Position numbers and translations under genes: made by a program
Shown: one piece after another, positions 51,905 to 62,780 of the stretch
Layout: every line of letters begins with the position of its first letter
Numbering within the stretch: the stretch's first letter is position 1
Assembly: GCA_002751075.1 (NCBI GenBank)
Contig: NAOQ01000029.1
Location: forward strand, 177,572-241,571
From: Ichthyophonus hoferi
Lineage: Eukaryota; Opisthokonta; Ichthyosporea; Ichthyophonida; Ichthyophonidae
Reading direction: 5' to 3'
Length of the DNA: 64,000 bases
Notes under the pieces: generated by a model
What the model saw: the letters and a program-made list of their open reading frames with translations, nothing else
Databases searched by the model: none
Told to the model about the DNA's origin: nothing

Positions 51905-52306
51905 ATGAAAATGCAGAATAGCTTTCCAGGTACACCGAATTACCCACAGACCCCTAGCCAGGCCCTACCTACAGGTGGTTTACCTCAAGGTAACAGAAGC
52001 AGCTATGGCTCAGGTAATAACTCGGACACAGAACCTGGCAGAAAGGACAAACGGGCCCACCACACAGCCTTGGAGCGTAAGCGGAGAGATCATATAAAAG
52101 ATAAATTTGCTGTGTTGCATGCAGAAATACCAGGTCTAGCCGTGCAGGATAAGGCATCCCGATCGCTTATTCTCACCAAGGCTACTGAGTACATCCAACA
52201 TATGACTGAGGCCAATGATCAGGTACTGTCGGAGGTGGAAGAATTGAAGCGACAGAATGCAATGTTCCAAGAGCAAATTAGACAGTTGGAATTACAAGGA
52301 GGTTAA
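51905..52306 (+). CDS. MAX: MAX, Myc-associated bHLH-Zip factor (single exon)
   Basis: MAX is the obligate nuclear dimer partner of MYC and MXD/MNT proteins and binds CACGTG E-boxes. The 133-aa product has a Gln/Pro/Gly-rich N-terminus of about 45 residues and an acidic DTEP just before the basic region. The basic region is KDKRAHHTALERKRRDHIKD at about 48-67, with His53, Glu57 and Arg61 in the base-contacting positions. The loop and helix 2 (KASRSLILTKATEYIQHM) are at about 83-100, then a short leucine zipper with the very MAX-like ELKRQNAMFQEQIRQLEL. Human MAX has DDLKRQNALLEQQVRALE in the same place. The protein ends soon after the zipper. The Met at 51905 is the first in frame; the Met two codons later is an alternative start. 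The coding region has no intron, unlike vertebrate MAX. Confidence 0.96.
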   Translation: MKMQNSFPGTPNYPQTPSQALPTGGLPQGNRSSYGSGNNSDTEPGRKDKRAHHTALERKRRDHIKDKFAVLHAEIPGLAVQDKASRSLILTKATEYIQHMTEANDQVLSEVEELKRQNAMFQEQIRQLELQGG

Positions 52307-53218
52307 AGGAAGTATGCAGACAGCGAACACTACCTTTGGTTCCATTTCCGGTCTATATATTGCCAACCCACTTAACAAACATGCATCCTTGCACCACGTA
52401 TATAAGCTTCAATTCAATAGTTATTATTTTTTTTGCCATTTTAGTATTCTGCATTACTTGTTCTGTACACCAGACTATATTTATTTTTTTTCTCTGTTTT
52501 GCAGTTGCTTTTTTTCCTTTTTTATTTAGACCAGAGGATTAGTTGAAATCCATTCGAGACTTGGTATGTTAAATGCCTTTCATTTATTTAGTAAATAAAC
52601 ACAATGTAAATCAGAAAATATGTTCAGTTGTATATTTATTATATATTACGTGCTGTGTTGTATTCGTTTTTTGTATTAATAATGCAGTAATAGACACAAC
52701 ATTCCCTCGCACTCACTTCTGAATAATTTTGGCGTATCTATGTTGAGAGATGAGAGTAGTTAAGTATTGTTTGGGTTACAGTTTGAACTATAGGACTGGT
52801 GTATAATAATAATTGGTAACGAATGTATGCATTTGATGTGAAAAAGAGAGATTGATATTGTATTGCTACTATTTAAATATTAAACAACAGATAGCATTGT
52901 AAAGGTCACTACTACCGGCTTTGACTTAATTGGTCACATACAATTAAAACAATCACTTACATATATATACTCTATAACATAGTTTTAAATAGCAAAACTA
53001 TGTGTGTGTTTAAAAATATTGGTTATCCACGCAATACTCGACTGTTTTTTATCTTTTTATTGCTTATTATTTATCACTTGTAGCATCCTTTCTACTTTTA
53101 ATCCAAATCCATCATACCCTTTTTGATATAAATCTTAATTGACATATCTTTTGTAACTATTAATTTAATGATCTATATTTAATCGGTCTTAATAGCCAAT
53201 AATTATGCAATAGGAGTC
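52307..53218. other. Convergent 3' region of MAX and the 361-aa membrane-protein gene
   Basis: AT-rich with no coding gene. It holds both 3' UTRs. ATTAAA on the minus strand at 53164-53169 is a possible poly(A) signal for the leftward gene. Confidence 0.45.
52594..52599 (+). terminator. Probable MAX poly(A) signal (AATAAA)
   Basis: Canonical AATAAA about 290 bases after the MAX stop codon, the first one downstream. Confidence 0.55.
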
Positions 53219-55716
53219 TTAACTAGTATTTAAATTGTTACAGACAACGCCCATAACCCCCTGTAATTCCGTGTTATGGCGAGCCCACTCACACATCATA
53301 TTTAAAAGATATTCTCTTTCTTCATTAGACAAAAGATTAAAGAAAGATCTAAATGGACTAGTTATGAAACCAGATGATATAGATAGCTCATAGCCCGATC
53401 GCAAAGTGAGATCTCCATTTTGATTGGTGAACATTGGGAAAGCTGAATCCGACAGGCTGAAATTTGTATGAGAGAGGGTAGTGGGTTGGTCAACTGAAAT
53501 CTTGTAGAGTACTGTTGTACCAATGAGTGTGACCTGTATATATATATATATAACCCCAATACACCAGTTAAAATTAGTGCTCTGTATTCATTGGAGGTGT
53601 ATATTTTATCAATGCATTATTATATCCGGATAGCCATACACTTGTTTTGCTATTAAATTGGTTTGTATGCTATTTATGTTATACATTGATCAAATTATGA
53701 ATTTTAAAATAAGCGAATAACAGGCAGATAAGTGGTTATTAAAATTGGAATTTCCGTTTGCTTAGCCGATGTGCCAATGAATACGAAGTTTCCTTTATCT
53801 ACAAAGGCAATTATATTATGTCAATGACCTAGTGTAATATCCTTGCATTGGTTGCAATCAAGTATACAGCGATATCTAGTAATGGTGATAGTGGGTGGCT
53901 GCAGACCCTACTAGACACGTCTCTTAACATTATATATTATGCAATGTTATACTTTTTATATTATATAATACACTATCATGCCCTATCACACTATACTTAG
54001 CGATATAGTGAGGGGTATATCGAGTATCAATAATTAGTCTCCCTGCCCAGTCTATGAGCTTCGAAATTTCTGCACTTACAGATTCAAATAATATATATAT
54101 ATACCGTTGTATTTTCATACATACAGTCAACAGATAAGTATGTTTGCTTATGAATATGTGAGCGTAATCATATGAATGGGTATTATATTGTAGTCCGCCA
54201 TTTAAAGTGTATTATATGGGCCATTTTCAATGCTTAAAGGGTAATTAATAGCATTACCAGTCTATCTATTATTATATTGTATTTAAAATTTCATAACCGC
54301 AAATATTATTATTACTGTATGTGAATATCCATATATAGGTAATGACGTAATAACGCTACCTACCTGCATTGGCACGTAACCTTTCTGGATCCATTGTGCA
54401 CCCCCATCATTGGACCCCACCTCACTATGCAAATTTTCGCTGTGTAGCCCCTCTGAACTCATTCCATCCAATAATTTATTCGCCAGAACTGCCATAAGTA
54501 TTACTGGATTGGTTATAGTGATCAGACACGTAAGATTATGGATAGTTTGCATTCCTCCTGAACCGAAATTTATAAAAGGGACAGCAATTTCACCAAAGAC
54601 CCCACTGCTTGTATTAGTTGGACTTGATATGTTCCTATACTGTGCCTGTAATGAAAACACAGATGGCATTTGTATAACCTTTACGCCATGCTTGGTTGGT
54701 ATGTTGCTTATATGCACATCCACTGTGGTTTGTATATGTTCTATATCTGTCAATTGGTCGATATTTATAACTCGATGTGAGATTGGTGTAGATATATTTA
54801 CAGTGTTGCCATTGGTAGGACAAGTGATAGCGTCAACACTACGACATATTATTCGGTTTATTCTCAGATTGTCCACGTGTACCCCTGCACCATTGACTGC
54901 CTTTTGAGCCACATAATGGCCTAAGGGCAGAAAGAGACTGGGAAATATAATAGCACAAGTACAAGCAAGGATAGTAATTCCGACCATCAATAGGAAAATG
55001 CGCTTTGAAACTCCCCCAACTAGAACTCGTTTCTTTACTTTGACTTTCTCTATATACAGAGAGGCGTGGGGGAGGGCTGGGTCGATTTCTGTATTGCTAT
55101 GTAAGTAGGTAGGCTGAGGTTAATAGCCAATATATCATATATGGAGTGTAGAGTAGAGGGTCTAAGGTGTAAGGTATAGTGTATAGCGTATAGGGTATAG
55201 GGTATAGGTATAGGGTATAGTACATAGGATAGAGAGTACAGGGTATAAGGAATAGTGTATAGGATAAAGTATCTAGGGTTTAGTGTATAGTGTATAATGT
55301 ATAGAGTAGTGAGAGGATATAGTGTATAGTGTATGGGGTAACGTAGAGGGTATAGTATATAAGATATAGTCTGTAGTGTATTGCTTATAATGTACAGTCT
55401 AAAGTATAGAGTATATAGTATACAATGTATAGTATATAGTATAGATTGAATGGTTTGAATAATCTTGGGCTGGGGTTAGAGAGGCTGTGATATTATTTGA
55501 TTGTCTAATAGTTACGTACACAACATAGATGAAAGAATAGGCATAGTCTTAATTAATTAATTTATTAATCCTTTACGTAAATTAGTCCATATATAGTAGC
55601 CTGTATTTTACAGTAATAGTTCAGACTAATAATTAATAATTATAAATTCCACCAATAAACACACTCGTATATACATACCCATTTTCACGATTATTTATGT
55701 AGTTATCAAACGGCAT
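53219..55716 (-). CDS. Unrecognised single-pass membrane protein (361 aa, 3 exons)
   Basis: Exons 55716-55679, 55096-54364 and 53533-53219 join in phase (GT-AG both times) to encode 361 aa. A short cytoplasmic N-terminus with a Lys/Arg-rich stretch (EKVKVKKRVLVGG, then SKR) precedes one membrane helix at about 46-68 (IFLLMVGITILACTC and onward). The remaining ~290 residues should be extracytoplasmic. They contain several N-glycosylation sequons (NISS, NTSS, HNLT, TNFS), a pair of cysteines soon after the helix (IICRS, AITCP) and alternating beta-like hydrophobic patterns such as VNGAGVHVDNLRINR and VTLIGTTVLYKISVDQ. The layout of an N-terminal anchor followed by repeated beta-rich units resembles LEA2-fold membrane proteins and the fungal DUF3712 group, but this is only an impression. 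The start at 55716 is the only Met that keeps phase. A minisatellite lies in intron 1. Function unknown. Confidence 0.75.
55147..55443. repeat. GTATAG-type minisatellite in intron 1
   Basis: About 300 bases of diverged short units near GGGTATA, GTGTATA and AGTATAG. It lies in the first intron of the 361-aa membrane-protein gene. Confidence 0.75.
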
Positions 55717-56045
55717 TGAGGACTTTTCCTTTTTAATGTTGCCCAGCCATTTGTCAAATATAGCTCCATGCTTCACCATTCTATAAATGTCCTTGATTTT
55801 GATTGGATTATTATTAAGTGTTTGTATTGAATAAAAGGAGTTTTTTTGCCAATCAAGTCTCGGAATGTGGTTTGAAATGCAGTTGTACCATCGCCTGCTA
55901 AAAGATGCATTTTATTTTTAAAAAAATATTTTAATTGATAGCTATTGCTACATTTGTATTGCTAGTGGGCCTAAGGGTTTATATAATATTATCTATGAGA
56001 TATATGCAAAATACCATATATATAGGGCCATTAAATTTTATCCGG
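55717..56045. other. Upstream flank of the 361-aa membrane-protein gene
   Basis: Should contain this gene's promoter. An inverted CCAAT and several TA-rich runs are present. Nothing definite. Confidence 0.35.
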
Positions 56046-56148
56046 TTATAATTATCTCGGTCATCAGGGTGGTAGCCAACCATTAGAATTAGAGAATTTA
56101 AGATAAAACCATAATACATAATGTGTGTAACTATATTTAGCAGCTATT
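56046..56148 (+). repeat. Dispersed repeat A, copy 3 (diverged)
   Basis: Shares TAATTATCTCGG, GGTAGCC, AGAGAATTTA and AACTATATT in the same order as copies at 49029 and 50819, but with many more changes. Confidence 0.5.
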
Positions 56149-56734
56149 ATATTTGCATTGTTAGTTGCTATTGAAATTCGACATTCTTCTACAACATTTA
56201 TTTGGTGCAATAAAGTGGATGCAACGTTACTGGGCTACTTGTTTTACACTCATCACAGTAATAAAATGTCATTTTAATGGAAAATATTATCAACACCCTG
56301 CATTGATTCGATCACTTCTTTACAACACAATAGTTGGCATAAAGGTTTTTATAAATAAGAAAGATAGTGAGTGCATGTATAGTCTATATGGCTCAGAGAT
56401 AAATATGATGAATTAACACGGGAAACATACAGCTGTACACATACAGTGACAATAAGAAAGGAATAAATAAAGAAAAAATGTGTATAAAATAGCAATAAAG
56501 AGTGAGAGATAGAGGAAAATTTTAAATGTGGGTGGGAAGGAGGGGAAGGGGTTATAAAACTGGAGTTCATAACTAGGTCAGAATTTTTAATTGCTTATGA
56601 TAGTTGTTTTTCATTGTAGAGATTATTATCAAATATAGCTACATATACAATTTAGGCTAAATATCTATTGTTACAGTTATATAACTATTTAATATTGGAT
56701 TCAAAAATATCTTTCATATAAAATGCTCTTTTTA
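56149..56734. other. Gene-poor stretch
   Basis: AT-rich, with a purine-rich segment at 56440-56560. An 83-codon open frame (56165-56416) has no recognisable motif and is not called. Confidence 0.35.
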
Positions 56735-56890
56735 AAGAGTAAAAAAAGGCATTATTTGAGGAAAATTAGGATTTCTTGATTCAGTGGTAATACTGAATAA
56801 AGGCTATACAGTTTTATCTTCAACTCTCTAATTGCAATAATCTACTACCAACATGGATGAAATAATTAATGCATAGGCTGAAAACAATAA
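56735..56890 (+). repeat. Dispersed repeat D, copy 1
   Basis: Matches 57955-58118 in direct orientation. Shared blocks are CAGTG(g)TAATACTGAATAAA with GG(c/t)TATA(c/t)AGTTTTA, ACATG(g/a) and AGGCT(g/a)AAA. Confidence 0.7.
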
Positions 56891-57954
56891 AAATATTAAC
56901 AAATTAATCTCCAATAGTAGCTTGTTAATTTTTTTGTGTAGCAGCTGCCTTTGTTACTTTGATTACGCCACTTGATTGGCTATGTAATTATATACTCTCA
57001 CTAAATATATTGCATTGGTTGGCCATCCATAATTATAATTAAATTGATCGAGGTTGATCTATGTGCTTTGTTCTCGGAATTATCGGATATAATGATCTAT
57101 GTTTTGTTATTAAAGTGTGTATGATCATATATAATTTTATATATCCATGAATATTTGCATGACTATTAATCGTACTTACTGGTCCAGAATTTCCATCAAA
57201 CTACCAGAAAAACCGACTTTCTCTAGGTTGCAAAAAATGAATATAATAACAATAATCATAATACGGAACATCTATCTATGTGCATTGAAGGATGTAGTAC
57301 TGACAGATTATTACATTAAGTTTGAGATTATTGCTAATGCTGCCGACCATACAGTATTATAAAAATACCAAAAGAAATATTCACGACTTATTTTGTATTA
57401 TAATACCTTTTTGTTGTTTTGTATAATTAAAAATATGCCTAGAGTTTATTTCTCATATTTACTAGATTTTATTTTGTGTTTTCAGCATTTATAACTACTT
57501 CTATATATAAAGCATTTTATGTTACTTAATTGAAAATAACTATTGCAATCTTTATTTTAAATTACTTTATACTCATGGTATTATATAAAAGACGTTAAAT
57601 TAGTTGCTTTGTTGATGTAATGGTATTGATAGATCTATGATAATATGTATATGCCAATTAATATCTATTCTGATAAGATATGAATTTGTTTTAATTCACA
57701 TTTATTAAATAATATTAACATTATAATTTACAGTAATTAATAACTAAAACCATACAGAGAACAACAGGATTTAGGGGATGTGTTTACCAATGAATATATT
57801 GATCAACCAACCATTTAGTTTATTTAATACATACACCTTGTTTTATTTCTTGAACCCGGTTTGCAATTAATAATCTAGGCTACCAGAGTTATTAGAATTG
57901 CCATGCCTTTAGTGTAGTTATTTATTGTCAAATACGTATTTGTAATAATATGTT

Positions 57955-58118
57955 TAGAAAGTATAAAGAGGCTCTGTCTTAGAAATATTGAGAACTCTCG
58001 ATTATGCAGTGATACTGAATAAAGGTTATATAGTTTTAATCCTACCCTCTCTGCTTGTAATAGTCGGTTATCACCCTGAACATGAGTGAGATAATTACTA
58101 CACAGGCTAAAATCGATA
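57955..58118 (+). repeat. Dispersed repeat D, copy 2
   Basis: Second copy of the repeat at 56735-56890, 1.2 kb downstream, same orientation, roughly 70-75% alike by eye. Class unknown. Confidence 0.7.
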
Positions 58119-59876
58119 CATACCTCTTTTAGAAATGTGGTTTCTATCTTGTGTTCCCTCTCTTATTGAAGTTCCTTGCTACCAACTTGGTTTCTTTTAA
58201 TACTAAATAATGAATATACTTGCAAAAATAAATTCAATTAAGGTAATTGTTGATAACATATAGCTTTACATTAAAATATTACTTATACTCTCCCAGCACC
58301 GCCTGTATATTTTAAAAGTATAACTGTGTTTAACCGTACAAAGGCTTTTATTTGAATCTCCAGCAATAATTGGGGTTGAACATGTTGAATATTATTATTA
58401 GCATTTGAAGTTTACACGGCTCTGTTAGAGACAGTTGTTGTGCACACGTGGGATGTACGTAAATTTTACAATTATCTGTCAACTTTTCTAATTATTAAAA
58501 ACTGCGACTTATTATTTTATGTGTTAAATTAGTACAATATTTTGATATCCGCGTATGTATGCATATTTCACATTTGAAAAATATAATTGGAAATAAGTAT
58601 TGATAATTTTTACACTATACTATCAACTGGATGACGTAACTATTCAGATCTTGGCCAAAAAAAAAAAAAAAGATATAGTTTTTTATTGATCCCTTATCCT
58701 AATCAAGTATATAATATACCTAACTATTTAAATCTTATATGTAACACCGTAAATATTTTACATGGCATCTGTATCATACATACGAAGACTCCTCTATTGC
58801 ATCCAAGCTATTTTTTTAATGGATTTTCAATGTAAGTGATACATATGCTTCAATTAGTGATTTAGCCAACGACAACACAATCAGGATGAGATCTTATTAG
58901 GTCATTAGCTAAGCTGACATGTATGAGGTCTTTGAATATATGTATGCAAACGGTAATGCTTATATAACTGTTAATCTTGTGTGCGGTTAGTATCCAAGCT
59001 TTAAAACCACAACATTTTCCGACCCACTATGTTCATACTGATTGTAATCAATGACTACTGGGAAAGGTTTTGATTGCATTATTTTTGGTGTTAGAGATTA
59101 GACGGCAAAAAACTAACAGGTAGAATCTCTGCAAATAAAGGTATAAGGTAAAAACGTCATCTCCAGTATATCCTAGGTAAATACAAATACAGAGTATTAG
59201 AAAAACTTTCAATTAATCTACAGGTTTTTATTATTATGCATTTTGTTTTGCATACATCACAAGAACCAACATATCAGTCAAGAATTCATTAAAGTGCTGA
59301 CTTTCTAATCTAAAATGTCTAAAAATTGTTTACAGCGTTCATGTGATCCAATGAAAAATAAATAATATAGGCTAATTCATTAGTTCATAATTATTATTAT
59401 GCACGAGCTCACATGCAGCATCCAATAAAAGATAATACAGCTGAGATTTAAACCACAACAGACTAATAGAAATACTGCAATACTATTCCGTCAAATCACC
59501 AACCTAATCCAAATTTAACGCCAATGATTGTCGGGACATATCAAAACCATAACAAACCTGTGAAGCGGTCATGTACAACAACGTGTTAGTATTGATTTTG
59601 GGTCAGATACAGGCTTTGGCACTAATATTTATAAACCATTGATTCAAAATAATAATAGTATTAAAAGTATATCACTTATCAAACGCATACAGCTTTGTTT
59701 TTCCTTTTAATAAAATATCCTCGCTATAATATAACTTTAGAAATGGGCTGATAAAAATTCGATAGACGTCTTTCTCATGTCATATTTTTTGTAAATGAAA
59801 AAATGAGTATCCTGTGGCATCAGGATATTTTATGTGAATGCTGTCAAAATTTACTTTCGTTATTTACAGAAATATA
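58119..59876. other. Gene-poor stretch
   Basis: AT-rich, no supported gene, RNA gene or repeat unit. A 14-base A run is at 58657-58671. Confidence 0.4.
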
Positions 59877-59896
59877 GGGCGGGAAAGGCGCCAAAT
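59877..59896 (+). promoter_or_regulatory. Tandem E2F-like sites
   Basis: GGGCGGGAAAGGCGCCAAAT combines GGCGGGAAA and GGCGCCAAA, both fitting the E2F consensus, in a region that is otherwise CpG-poor. No gene start has been recognised next to it. Confidence 0.4.
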
Positions 59897-60070
59897 AAGA
59901 AATTTACCAGTAATTAGGCATTAATTGTAGCAATTAATTAGCGTTTAATATTAAGCTGCACTATTTATTTGAGCTTTCATGTACCTAATTTATGATCAAC
60001 TGCCATGGCAATTGCTTCGGCCAATAATAGCATGCTTGGCCAAATATAAGCTTCTATCGACAAGTTTCTA

Positions 60071-60125
60071 CAGGGTATATTGGAAATATGTTAAACCATT
60101 TTAGAAATATGTTAAAAAGGTCTGA
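60071..60125 (+). repeat. Left terminal inverted repeat
   Basis: The first 19 bases are an exact inverse match of the right end, followed by about 35 bases with scattered differences. Contains two GAAATATGTTAAA motifs. Confidence 0.85.
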
Positions 60126-60226
60126 AAATATTTTTTCATTTTTTAGAATATGTAAATAACAATAACAGAAGATACATAAATTAATACATTTAAACGCTCC
60201 GGCCCGCAAGGGCCAAATGTCTCCTT

Positions 60227-60544
60227 GTGTACAAATTTTTCTTGGGTAGGAATGCAACACCATGTCTTACAGGATGGAGCTTACACAGTAATTCAAGCTC
60301 ATTTGTAAAAAAATTAGAGGCAGCAAATCAGACCAGAATCTTCAGAGGAAATCCAAATTTTATTATGGATAAGTGCAGTATATACAAAAGTGCGATAGTA
60401 ATGCAGTATTTGTTAATTCTAAACGTTGAAATAATGTATTTGTCACCATATAGTCCGGACATCAATCCAATTGAAAACCTTTTCTCCAAAATCAAATCTG
60501 ACCTCAATTCAATTAGATCTAGAGCAAATCAACACAATTACTGA
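60227..60544 (+). pseudogene. Transposase fragment, DDE superfamily endonuclease
   Basis: The 105-codon frame carries the C-terminal half of an IS630/Tc1-type catalytic domain. NFIMDKCSIYKS supplies the second catalytic Asp; most relatives read MDNxxIH here, so the Asn and His are replaced. YLSPYSPDINPIENLFSKIK carries the third acidic residue (Glu). The first Asp and the helix-turn-helix domain are absent. Likely inactive. Confidence 0.85.
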
Positions 60545-60564
60545 AAATAAGCATCTCATCTGTT

Positions 60565-60651
60565 CTGGACAATCTGCGAAACTATTATCTAGATGCAGAT
60601 TACAGTCATATGTGGCAGGCACTAGTGCGGGAGATCATTGGTTTTAATTAA
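60565..60651 (+). pseudogene. Transposase C-terminal remnant in another frame
   Basis: A frame shifted relative to the main fragment encodes LDNLRNYYLDADYSHMWQAL and about eight further residues. It looks like the usual helical end of this transposase type. It follows a stop codon at 60542-60544, which indicates decay by a frameshift. Confidence 0.5.
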
Positions 60652-60759
60652 AGTAATAAATTATGTATCTTCTGTTCTTGGTGCTTACCTATTCTAAAAA
60701 TCAAAAAAAAAATTCAGAATTTTTTAACGTATTTCCAAAATCTTTTAATATATTTTAAA

Positions 60760-60830
60760 AATATCTTAATAGTTTTAAAAACCTTACAACATATTTTTGA
60801 AATGGCTTAAAATATTTCCAATATACCCTG
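60760..60830 (-). repeat. Right terminal inverted repeat
   Basis: Inverse of the left end. Compared with the left arm, the right arm has roughly 70 extra bases of repeated TTTTAAAATAT-like sequence, and further inward (60695-60735) it again resembles the left arm. Confidence 0.8.
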
Positions 60831-60832
60831 TA

Positions 60833-62780
60833 TTCCTTTTCATCGTCATAAGCATGTAACTCTATTATTACGTGTTGAATTGTCGCGGTGATATGAGGGG
60901 ATAATATATATCTTTGTTGTTAGAGGCACTGTACGGTGATTTAGACTGAAGTTCTCTTTCTATGATGCAAAAACAACAATCAAACAAGTTTAATCTATAT
61001 GTTGCCTTTATCTTAGTTTGCAATTAGCCAAACGTATTTTACAATATATTTTCAACATCTTACTGGATTACAGTGATATAGAATAAGTATTCTACCTTTT
61101 GTTTGTATTGCTTGATTGGAGACAACGCGTTGGAGGATGAGTTTATTTGAACGAATTCCTAGCCAGTGCTTTAGTGCGGCTAATTCAGCCAGATTATCTT
61201 CTCATAAAAATGTTTTAAGTGAATTTGCAACAGGATTATCGTACTTTTTTCTTTCTTCACAACCCGAATTCACATCTTTGTCAAGATTAGAACGCATTGA
61301 ATGTGATTTGTGGCCATTGTATATATAAACATTAACTCAAATAACCGTATATGCAACACCGGAAAATCACGCACGACAACATGACTGAACAATTCCTATT
61401 AATACACAATTTAAAATAAGCGCATTAAAATGAAGTTATGCACTTTAAAAAAATTACCTGACATCAGCAAGGGTCCTATTTATTGTACAGAATGATGTGA
61501 TGGCTTAAATTGGTTGAAAACATTTGGAACGACTGAAAGGCAGAGTGCGTATTTTTTTTGCAACATAACCTAGGTAATAGATATGTTATATACTATAGGT
61601 ATAATACTATACACACTCATATATCCCATATTACCGTCCGATAATGCGTATGAGTCTGTGATAATGTATAGGGACGACTGAAAACAAAAAAAATAGCCAG
61701 GCAAGAAAATATAGACATGCCAAAATACAAATGCATTAACAGATTAACTAATGTAGATGAGTAGATTATACGCAGGGGGAAATAATCACAGCTTACAGTC
61801 ATGGTGTTTTCATGGTTTTTATTCTTCTTTTACTATTCCATTTATTTGACTTATATTTTCTTCTAATAATCTGGTTGTAAACACTCACATATCTATAATA
61901 TACATATCAATTAATATATCTGGCTCTGTACTATTGACGATGCATATATATTTACTATTAGTTACAGGTTAAATAATGTATCTCTTTACAATTTCTAACG
62001 TAGCCTCCTATATTATTATTGCACAGAGAACAAAATTATAGATCTTAAAAAAATTCTGTATTTTTTATAAACGCTTGTACTATACCTATCTTTAGTTGAA
62101 TTTGAATTATATTATCAAATCAGTATAAATCAGCCAAAAACAAGTATTCCTCATCCCATTCATTCAGTATTTGCATTTTAGAAAATCAATGCATTAACTA
62201 AATGAAAAAATAAACATTTTTATGAGAATGACCCTCACATACATGTATGATAGATAAAAGAGACCCATGTAACAACAGAAAGAAACAAAGAGATTAAGTG
62301 AAGTTGGAAAAGTAGAGAAAGAAATGAAAATAGTGATTAAGTCGTTTTAATCGGGCACAAATGGATACAATAAGGATATAATTGATTTAAGATAATTAGT
62401 ATGTATATATGCCGGTTTTTCCCAACACAAAACGTAAAAATATGGCGTAGCACCTAATGATTTTTAAAAACAATCCAATTTGAATTTATCATTGTTTGAA
62501 CTTAGTCTACTAATTTTCCTAACGTGGTCTCACCAACTAACTTAATTACATTACAACAAAATGTTGTCACCATAATATTATAAAACACTTATAGCAGAGT
62601 TTTTGATAAAAGAGCACAGTGGCTGGTAGAGGCGGACCTACCCAATCCCTCTCAGAAAAAAAAGCCTAAGTGGGTAGCATGATAAATAAGTACAAACTAA
62701 TAACGGATACCAGTGACGAAAAAGAAAATAAGTACAAAGCAATGACCGAATTACTTCAAAACAAAAATTGGATCATAGGT
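60833..62780. other. Gene-poor stretch right of the transposon
   Basis: AT-rich. A 63-codon frame at 61138-61328, starting MSLFERIP and ending DLWPLYI, is not low-complexity but has no recognisable motif or splice support; I treat it as unproven. The 3' UTR of the leftward gene ending at 62781 must lie at the right end. Confidence 0.4.

Larger units (their letters stand above)
60071..60830. mobile_element. Compact Tc1/mariner-like (IS630-type) DNA transposon, 760 bp
   Basis: The element begins CAGGGTATATTGGAAATAT at 60071 and ends with the exact inverse at 60830. It is flanked on both sides by TA (60069-60070 and 60831-60832), the target duplication of the Tc1/mariner superfamily. Inverted similarity continues inward for well over 60 bases, with repeated GAAATATGTTAAA-like motifs. 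The interior holds the 3' half of a DDE transposase and lacks the DNA-binding domain and first catalytic Asp. It is therefore a non-autonomous derivative with an internal deletion. Confidence 0.88.

Noticed and set aside
54410-54907. 165-codon plus-strand open frame
   Set aside because: It lies opposite exon 2 of the 361-aa membrane-protein gene, which has consistent splice phases and a membrane anchor; the plus frame is a shadow.
61138-61328. 63-codon plus-strand frame starting MSLFERIP
   Set aside because: Not low-complexity, but no motif, no splice support and no promoter nearby; too short to call.
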